Below, piece by piece: positions 1 to 9,888 of a stretch of 64,000 nt of DNA (positions are counted from its first letter, which is position 1; each line of letters opens with the position of its first letter). Source of the DNA: Siphonodentalium dalli (lineage: Eukaryota; Mollusca; Scaphopoda; Gadilida; Siphonodentaliidae); the NCBI GenBank assembly GCA_032622095.1, contig CP136062.1, forward strand, positions 200,237,828-200,301,827, in the 5' to 3' direction. The notes below the pieces were generated by a model, which saw only the letters and a program-made list of their open reading frames with translations, ran no database searches and was not told the origin of the DNA. The translations under genes were made by a program, and so were the position numbers.

Positions 1-80
1 CAGGTACTAACTGGGCTCGACTTGCTTAACTTCGGTGATCGGACGAGAACCGGTGGTTTCAACGTGATATGGCCGTAGAC
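1..80 (-). rRNA. 5S rRNA: 5S rRNA gene, partial (cut by window start)
   Basis: The 5' two thirds of a 5S gene on the minus strand; its 3' third lies outside the window. It lacks one base in the A-box region (ctcgacttgc instead of ctcgacgttgc) and has aactggg for aaccggg, so it is probably a degenerate edge copy. Confidence 0.85.
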
Positions 81-157
81 ATATAGTCCCTGTTAGTTAA
101 ACATCATATGGCTCCACATCCACCTGCGTTTGAAAAATTGAAATGCAAAAGTTTAGT

Positions 158-275
158 GTCTACAGCACCCGAGATTCCCAGGCGGTCACCCATCCAGGTA
201 CTAACTGGGCTCGACGTTGCTTAACTTCGGTGATCGGACGAGAACCGGTGGTTTCAACGTGATATGGCCGTAGAC
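158..275 (-). rRNA. 5S rRNA: 5S rRNA gene, edge copy
   Basis: 118 nt with one change from the array consensus (aactggg for aaccggg, next to the intermediate element). A box and C box are intact. Just downstream the spacer is altered (gtttagtg for gttttg), but the T4 run is still present. It may be functional. Confidence 0.85.
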
Positions 276-350
276 ATAAAGTCCCTGTTAGTTAAACATC
301 ATATTGCTCCACATCCACCTGTGTTTGAAAAATTGAAATGCAAAAGTTTT

Positions 351-468
351 GTCTACAACACCCGAGATTCCCAGGCTGTCACCCATACAGGTACTAACCG
401 GGCTCGACGTTGCTTAACTTCGGTGATCGGACGAGAACCGGTGGTTTTAACGTGATATGGCCTTAGAC
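351..468 (-). rRNA. 5S rRNA: 5S rRNA gene, edge copy with several changes
   Basis: 118 nt. It differs from the consensus in the terminal helix (ccttagac for ccgtagac; tacaaca for tacagca), in ggttttaacg, and near the C box (gctgtcacccatacag). The terminal-helix changes would unpair helix I, so it is probably not a major source of 5S rRNA. Confidence 0.8.
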
Positions 469-543
469 ATAAAGTCCCTGTAATTTAAACATCATATGGC
501 TCCATATCCACCTGTGTTTGAAAAATTTAAATGCAAACGTTTT

Positions 544-661
544 GTCCACAGCACCCGAGATTCCCAGGCGGTCACCCATCCATGTAATAACCGGGCTCGA
601 CGTTTCTTAACTTCGGTGATCGGACGAGAACCGGCGGTTTCAACGTGATATGGCCGTAGAA
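544..661 (-). pseudogene. 5S rRNA: 5S rRNA pseudogene, edge copy
   Basis: 118 nt with changes at both ends (gtccac for gtctac, gtagaa for gtagac), in the C-box side (catccatgtaataacc) and in the A box (cgtttcttaa for cgttgcttaa). Loss of terminal pairing plus an A-box change suggests a decayed copy. Confidence 0.7.
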
Positions 662-736
662 ATAAAGTCCCTGTAATTTAAACATCATATGGCTCCACAT
701 CCACCTGTGTTTGAAAAATTGAAATTCAAAAGTTTT

Positions 737-854
737 GTCTACAGCACCCGAGATTCCCAGGCGGTCACCCATCCAGGTACTAACCGGGCTCGACGTTGCT
801 TAACTTCGGTGATCGGACGAGAACCGGTGGTTTCAACGTGATATGGCCGTAGAC
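737..854 (-). rRNA. 5S rRNA: 5S rRNA gene, intact edge copy
   Basis: 118 nt identical to the consensus of the right-hand array, including both ends, A box, intermediate element and C box. The T4 terminator is intact. The spacer upstream of its start has the catcatatgg variant (position -24). It is the best candidate for a functional gene in the left array. Confidence 0.92.
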
Positions 855-929
855 ATAAAGTCCCTGTAATTTAAACATCATATGGCTCCACATCCACCTG
901 TGTTTGAAAAATTGAAATGCAAAAGTTTT

Positions 930-1047
930 GTCTTCAGCACCCGAGATTCCCAGGCGGTCACCCATCCAGGTACTAACCGGGCTCGACGTTGCTTAACTTC
1001 GGTGATCGGACGAGAACCGGTGGTTTCAACGTGATATGGCCGTAGAC
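930..1047 (-). rRNA. 5S rRNA: 5S rRNA gene, edge copy
   Basis: 118 nt; the main change is gtcttcagc for gtctacagc at the 3' end, which breaks one pair of the terminal helix. Internal promoter boxes match the consensus. The spacer on its 5' side is already diverged (cactgtaattttaacatgatatgctacagc). Confidence 0.85.
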
Positions 1048-1122
1048 ATAAAGTCACTGTAATTTTAACATGATATGCTACAGCATCCACCTGTGTTTGA
1101 AAAATTGAAATGCAAAAGTTTT

Positions 1123-1239
1123 GTCTATAGCACCGAGGTTCCCAGGCGGTCACCTATCCAGTTACTAACCGGGCTCGGCGTTGTTTAATTTCGGTGATCG
1201 GACGAGAACCGGTGGTTTCAACGTGATATGGCCGTAGAC
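1123..1239 (-). pseudogene. 5S rRNA: 5S rRNA pseudogene near the array edge
   Basis: 117 nt: one base is lost near the 3' end (caccgagg for cacccgag). Further changes hit the C box (cacctatccagtt), the A box (ggcgttgtttaat) and the 3' end (gtctatagc). Consistent with decay of terminal array units, which escape homogenisation. Confidence 0.8.
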
Positions 1240-1315
1240 ATATTGCCCCTGTAATTTTAACAGCATATGGCTACAGCATCCACCTGTGTTTGAAAAATTA
1301 AAATGCAAAAGTTTT

Positions 1316-1360
1316 GTCTATAGCACCGAGGTTCCCAGGCGGTCACCCATCCAGGTACTA
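1316..1360 (-). pseudogene. 5S rRNA: Truncated 5S rRNA copy at the array boundary
   Basis: Only the 3' 45 nt remain, sharing the ctatagcaccgaggttccc variants with the copy at 1123. Homology ends after ccaggtacta. A gggct follows that could be residual homology after a short deletion. This is the boundary of the left array. Confidence 0.85.
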
Positions 1361-1707
1361 GGGCTGCATGTGGATATACTCAAACTTGTTAGTACTCTCT
1401 GGTTCAGGGTTCATGGGTGCAGTCGGAAATCCCCTTGCTCCAGTGGAGACTTCCCCAATATATTTTCGATCTCCGTTCAAAGCAGTAAAAAGTCTGACTA
1501 TTTCTGGTTGGCTTGTTGAGATCATTCATTTTTGTTCGCAACAGTCTGATCTTGAAAAACCCTGTCAAGGACCATTCTACTCGTCGGCCCATCGTGGGCG
1601 CTTTTCAGGAGAGCGCCTCTTCGGCAAGTTCTGGGCGCGGCTGATTGGATTCGAGACACCACATTCGCAAAATGTTATTTAACGCCACAGAAAGTGAGGG
1701 TCCTTTC
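1361..1707. other. Non-repeat flank between 5S array and foldback element
   Basis: No recognised gene. A 104-codon plus-strand frame (1368-1682) and a minus-strand frame (1404-1592) overlap here, but neither resembles a family I know. A short stem is possible around gggcgcttttcaggagagcgcc (1599-1620). I checked both strands for U1, U2, U4, U5 and U6 snRNA signatures, since snRNA genes can neighbour 5S arrays, and saw none. Confidence 0.4.
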
Positions 1708-1739
1708 TATGGAGGATTATTAGGGTCACAATCCTAACT

Positions 1740-1965
1740 TCACATTTTTACTCTAACTTAATATTTTAATTCTTACTTAATATTTTAATTCTAACTTAAC
1801 ATTTTAATTCTTATATTTTAATTCTAACTTTACATTTTAATTATAACTTTATATTTTAATTATAACTTCATATTTTAATTCTTACTTAATATTTTAATTC
1901 TTATATTTTAATTGTAACTCTAAGTTTATATTTCAATTCTTACTTAATAGATTTATTTTAATATT
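1740..1965. repeat. AT-rich subterminal tandem repeat, left foldback arm
   Basis: Imperfect repeats of about 12-18 bp built on attttaattct(aactta). The same block appears inverted in the right arm. Subterminal tandem repeats inside long inverted arms are a known trait of Foldback-type elements. Confidence 0.85.
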
Positions 1966-4900
1966 TTAAATCTACTACAAAAAGGTCTAATGTTGGAATT
2001 AAAATATTAGAATTAAAAAGTTTAAATTGGAGTGAACATAAAACGGACCTCAGAATTGAAACGCAAAAATGAAAACAGACATAAAACGGATACTGTCAGT
2101 TGGAATTGTGACCCCAATAACAGGCCTGCACCTCTATAACAATTATATCGAAAGACGTCGCTGCGATCGGACGGCGGAAATTGCCGATCTCGCAAGCTTT
2201 CCCGGCGTCGCTATCTTTGTCGTTGCGCGATGCGGAGTTTCTGTTAGATCTTGTTTGTCCATGTGAGAACAATGCCAATGGTCCCTGTTGACAATAATTT
2301 GATGGTTATTTTTAAATGACCATGTATAGTATAAGGGGGGTTTCAGACAGGAACATAATAATAATTATAATATAATAATAAATAATTATGTTGAGATGCC
2401 TTTGTATTTCAAGCCAATATATATATGGTAGTAAAATGTTAGATTATCTGTTTTCTCTTATATAATACAGATACGGGTCGACAAGTATTAGATCACGTCA
2501 TGAATTTCTACTATGGCTATGCACGTAAAGATTATATTCCGCCCGTTTAAAATGTATGGGAACGTTTTGATGTTCTGCGTGACGGGGAACTTGAGAGCAT
2601 TCAACACACAGTGAATATAGTTCGTTGTTAGTACTTGTTCCTTAACAATCTATGTAACAGTAGGGGCCATGGCACCAACTCCAGATTGCATGACTGTGAT
2701 TGCCACGTTTGTGAGTCGATATCGCAATAAACATTGAATTGATTACGCAGAAGATATTCCACGCGATTGTAAGGATGCAAATCAGACTTGGCTCAACAAA
2801 TTGACCTATTCAATTTCATGCATGCAATCTCGAGCTGGAACCTACACTTACTGTGGAATGCCGGTACATAATTATTAACTAAGGAACGGGTATTATACAT
2901 AAGAAATAGATTATAGCTGCAATGTTTTGTCAATGTTATAAACTTCCCTGTCAGAACATGGACAATTGCCCATGATCTCTACGGGCGTAGCCAGAGTCGA
3001 GATACATGGCATGGAATGATCTAGGCAATATATAACCTCCCTGGTGTCCAATATTGTTTTTCACAATTTATGAACATCCCTTCATTGCACGTAATTTAGA
3101 TGTTGAAATCAATTGGGAACAAGACATACAGGCGCGAGAAGAGTGTAACATTAATTGGTTAATTATCTATACTCCTATAATCTCCACGAAGTCTATACAC
3201 TCTGACTCTCTGGTTAATGGTGCGAAATCCGATTCGATGGTCCCCAAATAATCAGATTCCAACAACAACAAAAACATTTTTAGAAATGCCGCTTCATTTA
3301 TCAGAATCGATTAATTGCCCAAAAAATCATGCTAACCGCTGTCAACTATAGTATACAATTGCCCAAAACGTGTTATTTATCAACATGTTGTTCGACGAAA
3401 TTTGGCCTTATTATCAACACAAAGCCTCTTGATTCATCTTCATCCGCATTTTGATCCGAGACCGTCGACTCGTCGACTTTATATTGGGCCACTAATAAGT
3501 CTCGATGGTCAAATAGATTTCAAAAATCGATATCTAATAACTCTGACCTTTGACCTTTGACCTCTCTCTCTCTCCCTGTTAACCCATGTGAGACGGGGAG
3601 CTGCCATTCTCTGCACCCCTGTTCCTTCAGATAATCGATGACTGCGATTGTTTCAAGCACATATATAATTATAGCATGGGGTCTAATAATCATGCCGATA
3701 TTAAAGTTCCTGCCTCAGATTAAAGATTAAATTAACGCTCCTAAATTACCATTTCTTTGGCTTCGGTGGTAAAAAATATTTGATTCGAGTCGAGGAACCC
3801 ACCCACCAAAGCTCAGAGTGATCAGATATCGAAAAACGTTGTCAAACGATCTCGGACTAAATTGCGGATGAAGATGGATAACTCTAAAATCAAGTGGTAA
3901 TTCGGCTAAATTTCGTGATAATACGGCCAGATTTCGTTGAACAAAATGTTGCTAAATAACACGTTTTGGAAAATTTTATACCATAGTTGACAGTGGTTAG
4001 CATTATTTGGTTGCAATTAATCTGATCACTAACGCGTTTGTTGTTGTATCTTGATGATATGGGGACCGTCTGATCGGATTGAGTACCTTTAACTTATGTT
4101 CAGTCCGTCCGGTATACTTGGGTATACTAAAGAGTTAGGATTTATAGCATTCGTGGAGATTATAGGAGTATAGATAATTAACCAACTAATGTTACACTCT
4201 CCCCCATGTATGTCTTGTATTCAATTGATTTCAAAATTTGAATGTGCAATGAAGAGATGTGCATAAATTATGAAAAACAATATTTGATACCAGATGGGCT
4301 ATATATTTGGCTAGATCATTGCATGTCATGAATCTCTACTCTGGCTACGTCCGTAGAGTTCATAATCCACCAGTTCAAATCATGGGAACTTGTTCATGTT
4401 CTGACAGGGAAGTTTATAATATATTTCTTAGGCAAAATACCTGTACCTCAGTTAATAATTATGTACCGTTATTCCACAGTAAATGTAGGTTCCATGCAAC
4501 TCGAGATTGCATGCTTGAAATAATAGAATAGGTCAATTTGTTGAGCCAAGTCTGATTGGCATCCCTTATAATCGTGGAATTTCTTGCGGGTAATCAATTC
4601 AATGTTTATTGAGGTATCGACTCACAGACATGACAAATAAATTCATGCAATCTGGAGTTGGTACCATGCCCCCCACTGAAATATATTATTAAGGAACAAG
4701 TACTAACAAAGAAATATATTCCCTGCGTTGTGTGTTGAATGCTATAAAGTTCCCCGTCAGAGCATCAAGTAGAAATTCATGACATGATATAATTCTTGTC
4801 GACCCAATCCTGTATTATATAAAATAAATATATTCAGCACATGCTTTGGAAACAGATATAATCGAACATTTTACTACCATATATGGCTTGAAATGCATCT

Positions 4901-5299
4901 CAACATAATTATTTATTATTATATTATAATTATTATTATGTTCCTGTCTGAAATCTACAGATGCAATTTTCAAATAGCCATCAAATTATTGACAACGGGA
5001 ACCATTGTTCTCACAGAGACAAATAAGATCCAACAGAAACGCCGCATCGACAAAGATTGCGACGCCGGAAAAGTTTGGGAGATCGGCAATTTCCGCCGTC
5101 CGATCGCGGCGACGTCTTTCGATAGAATTGTTATAGAAGTGCAGGCGTGTTATTGGGGTCACAATTCCAACTTGCAGTATCCGTTTTATGTCTGTTTTCA
5201 TTTTTGCGTTTCAATTCTGAGGTCCGTTCTATGTTCACTCCAATTTAAACTTTTTAATTCTAATATTTTAATTCCAACATTAGATCTTTTTGTAGTAGA

Positions 5300-5595
5300 T
5301 TTAAAATATTAAAATAAAACTATTAAGTAAGAATTGAAATATAAAGTTAAGAGTTACAATTAAAATATAAGAATTAAAATATTAAGTAAGAATTAAAATA
5401 TGGAGTTATAATTAAATATCAAGTTAGAATTAAAATGTAAAGTTAGAATTAAAATATGAGAATTAAAAGTTAAATTAGAATTAAATTATTAAGTAAGAAT
5501 TAAAAGATTATGTTAGAGTTAAAATGTTAAGTTAGAATTAAAATATAAGAATTAAAATGTTAAGTTAGAATTAAAATGTGAAGTTAGGATTGTGA
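5300..5595. repeat. AT-rich subterminal tandem repeat, right foldback arm
   Basis: Inverted counterpart of the 1740-1965 block, built on agaattaaaat and taagttag units. It is about 70 bp longer than the left block, so repeat number has changed since the arms formed. Confidence 0.85.
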
Positions 5596-5619
5596 CCCTA
5601 ATAACCCTCCATACCTTTC

Positions 5620-6747
5620 GGGTGCATTTACATTGCTATAGAACTGTACACAGATCTACACGCAGACTAGTGTAAACGGGTTGATATAGAAATGCACACA
5701 GAAAGAAAACGGTATTAGTTCGTGTGAGCAAAAATCATGTCCGCCAAACGTCACGGTCAACGCCGAAGCATTGTGCCAGGCAAATCTGTTTTGATTAATT
5801 GTTGCTCGGGCTTGGCGAATGTGTTTTAGCGTTCGTTGTCATTTCAACCCGTGTATTTCGAATATTGAACACGGACAGGGACGTGGCAACTTTGGTCAAA
5901 TTTTTCAACAGTTGGAAATTTCATACCTGACACAACATTAGTTGTAATTTCCAAACCAACAATAGGTTGAAAATGATCTTGTAGTTTGATTTTCAAACAT
6001 TATATTGGGGGGGGGTATTGTTTTCGGACCAATATTTGCATAATTTCCTACTTTTTATATTTTGTTTGGACTGGAATGGCCATCAGCTGGAAGTTTTCCA
6101 ACCTTATGGGGGCGGGTGTCAGGTTGGAAATTTCCAACACTTGGAAAGATTGTTTCCTGGTCCCTCCCCGTGGCCAGTCAAAAACTGCTAGTTAATTAAA
6201 AAAAATAATATTGTCCTACATTGGGTCAACATTGCCATTGGAATTGTCATCAGTTGGAATTTTTACTACATTTGGTCAAATAAAGGGTGTTGTAGGTTGA
6301 ATCCCCATTCCACACAGATCCAAATTTGCCACCGCCCAGATGGTGTCAAACAGGAGACATATAGATATATAGATGATCACCTGAAATCCTAAATATTGGT
6401 GGAATCGCCATCTAAAGCTATATGGGTGCTCTCCAACCTCTTTATTTGTGCACACGGTTGTTTGTTGTGCATTCCTATGCGATTTTCATTCTTTCTTCGA
6501 ACCATTATCAAGTGGTATAAGGATACACTTTAAATACATGCGGCACATACCAAATCGCTGTTGTCTGCTGATAGTTGATACATTTTTATGTCTGGCCTAA
6601 ACTGAAACGACTCGTAGTGAATTGTCAATTACCAGAGTACTGATCAGCGCGCGTTCACTATTAGTACTCATATTGTGATCACAGTAATGCGCGACACGTG
6701 ACTTCATACAGATCTGTATACAGTTCTATATCAGTGTAAATGCACCC
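5620..6747. mobile_element. 1.1-kb element with about 45-bp terminal inverted repeats
   Basis: The left end GGGTGCATTTACATTG continues into ctatagaactgtacacagatct, and the right end is its inverted match (agatctgtatacagttctatatcagtgtaaatgcaccc). TTC at 5617-5619 and 6748-6750 could be a 3-bp target-site duplication. There is no coding capacity that I recognise. The interior holds a member of the agttggaaattt dispersed repeat family and a G run near 6006. The foldback element's right end sits only 6 bp from this left end. Confidence 0.75.
5875..5990 (+). repeat. Dispersed repeat (tttggtcaaa...cagttggaaattt family), copy 1
   Basis: About 115 bp, closely matched by the reverse complement of 21071-21195: tttggtcaaattttt, caacagttggaaattt, cctgacacaacattagtt and accaacaataggttga occur in the same order. 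Further diverged pieces lie at 6075-6300. Likely a non-autonomous mobile element; ends not defined. Confidence 0.65.
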
Positions 6748-6750
6748 TTC

Positions 6751-8763
6751 AGGCTAATACAAATAAGCATGTCTATGCATTGGAATATTCCCAGGAGACA
6801 TACTAACCGCCTGAAATTCATTTGTTTCAGAAAATTACAGTATTAGTAACTGCTATTCGGCGAATTGCCAAAGATGATATCCTAAGGAAGTGTGAGTGTA
6901 TAAACGTTATGTATATGTATATAGCCATTGGGCGGAAATTGATGGTAGATTGTTGATATATCATTGAGGAAGTGGACAATTGAGTTGAGGAAAAGTAGGA
7001 TAAACAACACAGGGGTGAAGAATGAAACGTAAGTTATTTCTAGAATATATTATCAATCTTTATTGAGTCTATTGTCTCATATCTACACACTTCTCCAATT
7101 GTTTGCACTGTTGTGACATTTGATACATGTAAGTTACCAAACTATAGCTTTATGAGTAACTATAAGACGTATTCAACCAGACACCTACCTTCCATTCACC
7201 CAGCGTGCAATATGTTAACAAACCATATAAATAAGGTCAAGAACTCGTTATTTCACAACTGTTTTGTCATTTTGACGCCGAAATAGATTTAGTAATCACG
7301 ACTACTCGCGATGAGAGCGTGTTAGTCGCGTGACGTTTACATCGAAACAATGAAGTTTCGTTGAGCATGCGCAAGCGAATTAAAATGCCACTCTTGGATA
7401 TAATCATAATGGTATCTGGTTTGAATAAGTCTTAGTTACTCATAAAACTCAAATTTGATAAATTCCATTTATCAAATTTGACATTTCCAGCGGATATTAT
7501 AGTACTGTCTCATCAGCCTTGACAACGAGGGTGAGCCGAGCCTCGTGATGGTCCACACCCAGCATTTCTTGTGATCCAGAATAAATCTCCAACTCATTCT
7601 GGCAAGCGAGCCTTTCAATACTACAATGCCGTCCTGGAAAATAAAACAATGGAAACAATTTTCAAACCAGCCATTTCGATTTACGCGGTCTCTGGTGAGC
7701 TAAGTTGGAACATGGACGACGTGCATGGCGACAGGGAGGTTTGGCGTGTCTTATCCCAACTTTGGTCAAACTATTCAACAGTTCTAAATTTCCAACAGTT
7801 GGAAAACTTATTCCACTAGTGGACAATTAATGCAAGCGCGGTGCAAATGGTATTTCCAGGACTTGGAAAGTTCGGTCCTGAACAAAAATGGACAGTAATC
7901 GGGAATTCAAGAGTGGACACCAGTGCCCTAATATAGACCATCTAGCCACGTTCCTGAGTTTGAATGTTTTATATTTTATAATTGCACATGAGCATGTAAC
8001 TATATTGTGAGCTGATCATCTGGATAACGGTGACCGATACCCAAAGTTGGGTATCCTAATGCAACAATGACAATGACCTCGATTATCAGATCACTACATG
8101 TACTTACATGCATACTATAACTCACCATAACTATCGTGGAATACTTTGTCCTCTACTGGATATGGCGGTCCTAAAAAATAGCAATACCGAACGTTACCAT
8201 GCGACGTCTTTCAAAACAACAGATGCTGCATGAGAATATGGTCCATATATATGAACAGAAATCATCTATATCTACCTATAACAAGTTTGATATAGTTTCC
8301 TGGTACAACATACTAAATAGATCGGAGACAGCTGTCTGGAAACGCTTGATTTGCTTTCGAATTGTCTGGAATAATATACATACAAATAGTTTGGGACAAT
8401 TTACGACTCGCGTTCGTTCGGACCATACGCATCTATCTGAAGTCTAAAAACATCATAATGAAAAAATGCCACACTTGACTATTGCATTATATAAGAAAAG
8501 ATCGATTTAAAATGAATATTAATTGATAGAAGCGATTCCGGACAGATGTCTTTGACTCATATGTATTATTTTATACCCCGGAAATTATACAATAAAGTAT
8601 TTAGGAAGCGATTTTTAAGAGTACTGTTACAATTGTTGCAGCCTGCAGGCATGTTATCGTGGAGGGCTCATAAAATGTATAATAATGCCAAACAAGTTAA
8701 TAATATATGAATGACAAACTACTTATAAAATACATAATTATCCCCAACTATTTGCGCAATTTC
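6751..8763. other. Gene-free stretch with a small inverted-repeat element
   Basis: No gene recognised. It contains the inverted repeat at 7146-7449, a short perfect hairpin at 7450-7480, and a fragment of the cagttggaaa family at 7730-7810. Plus-strand frames of 82 codons (7571-7819 and 8199-8447) do not resemble known proteins, and the first overlaps the dispersed repeat. Confidence 0.4.
7146..7480. repeat. MITE-like inverted repeat, about 305 bp, plus adjacent hairpin
   Basis: The left arm (agctttatgagtaactataag, then acgtattcaaccagacacc) is matched inverted by the right arm (ggtatctggtttgaataag, then tcttagttactcataaaact), giving about 42-bp arms. Immediately after it, caaatttgataaa and tttatcaaatttg form a 13-bp hairpin at 7450-7480. 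Confidence 0.7.
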
Positions 8764-8767
8764 TTAA

Positions 8768-8950
8768 AGGGGTACTGTACACTATATCCGTTTTATACTC
8801 AACAGTATACATGCAACAATTGAATGAATTTGAGCCATGGATTAGTGCAAAATATAGTCTTGACCAATTTCATTCATTTATTAAATACATTATGTTGAAT
8901 ATAAAAGGTGATAGTTTCATAAATGGTTGGGTTTAGTGTACAGTACCCCT
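8768..8950. mobile_element. TTAA-type MITE, 183 bp
   Basis: Terminal inverted repeats AGGGGTACTGTACACTA and TAGTGTACAGTACCCCT. The left flank is TTAA (8764-8767); the right is TTTA (8951-8954), one base off a TTAA duplication. Size and TTAA flank fit non-autonomous piggyBac-like or Kolobok-like elements; no coding region. Confidence 0.8.
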
Positions 8951-8993
8951 TTTAGCTGAATATTGCCAACATTAGCCTTCAAATATCCATTAA

Positions 8994-9884
8994 AGATACT
9001 GGCGGACTTCGCGGTGGGTATAGCTGTTAATAGAGTCACATCCGCTAAAACGGCCATAAACAGAAATAATATTATCTAATAGACAGATATTGTTCTTATA
9101 CAAATCATAAATTCGAGTACATGGCAAACACTTGGAACTACCGGATCGTCCGATGAAAATGTTCCGTTCCGATGTGGAAGGCGAAGTTAAAATTATTTAC
9201 GCCATCAACAATCGCATTCGAATCACATCAAATTTTATTTTAAAGGTACTCAATCCGATAAAACTCATCTCAATTACTATTTCAATGGCTTTGGGGGTCA
9301 AAAATATTTGATTCGAGTCGATGAAGTCACCCATCAAAGCTCAGATTTGTTAGATATCGATTTTAGAAATATATTATTTTTCATTATCGGGAATACTTTC
9401 TGGCCCAGAACTCTGTTCGGATTGAGTACCTTTAATCGTCCCGTTATACCCGCTCAAAATCCAGTTACTCCACGTTATTTCATGATTTGGAATGATCAGA
9501 CAGAAAACGTATACATAATATACTTGTTCTTGCAAAGAGGGGAATATTTTTCTCCTAACCTATATATGGTAATACATACCAAATAAGGAATTTACAATGA
9601 GTAGTACTGCGAGTTGTAAGTTGTAGACGCACCAAATTAGGGGTTTACAACCGACGTATCTAAATAATGAAATGGAGACTCTGATTATAAAAATCCACTG
9701 CGCTTGTTTGCGAAAAACTAAACAACACTCGACCTGTATTTTCTCGGACAAAAGCCTGTTTTGTGAATAATATCGCATTCATATTATCACTATGCTATAC
9801 TGTTAGTATATTTTTGAAGAAATTATCATAATTTTATAAATGTTATTTCTAAATTATAACCTACAACGAAGTCCGCCCGTCCCT
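8994..9884. mobile_element. TTAA-flanked element, 891 bp, with nested MITE
   Basis: The left terminus AGATACTGGCGGACTTCG is matched by the inverted right terminus CGAAGTCCGCCCGTCCCT (15 of 18 positions). Both sides have TTAA (8990-8993 and 9885-9888). It contains the 188-bp MITE at 9244-9431, so it is the older insertion. No transposase recognised. Confidence 0.8.
9244..9431. mobile_element. TTAA-flanked MITE, 188 bp, nested
   Basis: Perfect 15-bp terminal inverted repeats AGGTACTCAATCCGA / TCGGATTGAGTACCT, flanked by TTAA at 9240-9243 and 9432-9435. The interior segment tttgattcgagtcga...gatatcga also occurs at the foldback core (3780-3830), and the right terminus also occurs at 4073-4091. 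This family therefore has a diverged copy inside the foldback element. Confidence 0.88.
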
Positions 9885-9888
9885 TTAA

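Larger units (their letters stand above)
1..1360 (-). repeat. Left 5S rDNA tandem array edge (193-bp units)
   Basis: Eight 5S copies (two partial) lie head to tail on the minus strand, with gene 3' ends at plus positions 158, 351, 544, 737, 930, 1123 and 1316, exactly 193 bp apart. Divergence rises toward 1360: the copies from 1123 on carry linked changes (caccgaggttccc, ctatagc) absent further left. The last copy stops abruptly after its 3' 45 bases and non-repeat sequence follows. The spacer has catcatatgg where the right-hand array mostly has cagcatatgg. The orientation matches the right-hand array, so the two may be parts of one locus interrupted by the 36-kb island, or separate arrays joined by scaffolding. 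Confidence 0.95.
1708..5613. mobile_element. 3.9-kb foldback element with long inverted arms
   Basis: Two inverted arms of roughly 1.8 kb (about 1708-3560 and 3790-5613) flank a centre of about 230 bp. The outer ends read TATGGAGG(A/-)TTATTAGGG on the left and its complement on the right. CCTTTC at 1702-1707 and again at 5614-5619 looks like a 6-bp target-site duplication. Arms were traced by eye through matching landmarks: AT-rich tandem repeats (1740-1960 against 5310-5590), a segment near 2070-2230 against 5000-5200 that is about 90% identical, and matching blocks at 2380/4920, 2620/4700, 2820/4510 and 3360/3970. No transposase was recognised; 65- and 71-codon related frames in the two arms are not like any family I know. 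The architecture recalls Drosophila Foldback/Galileo elements, but family membership is not shown. Confidence 0.85.

Noticed and set aside
1361-1707. snRNA or SL RNA gene linked to the 5S array
   Set aside because: No U1, U2, U4, U5 or U6 signature, Sm site or spliced-leader-like sequence was found on either strand.
2069-5201. Related 65- and 71-codon frames in the two foldback arms
   Set aside because: They are similar because the arms are copies. They end differently, lack a recognisable domain, and the opposite strand is also open.
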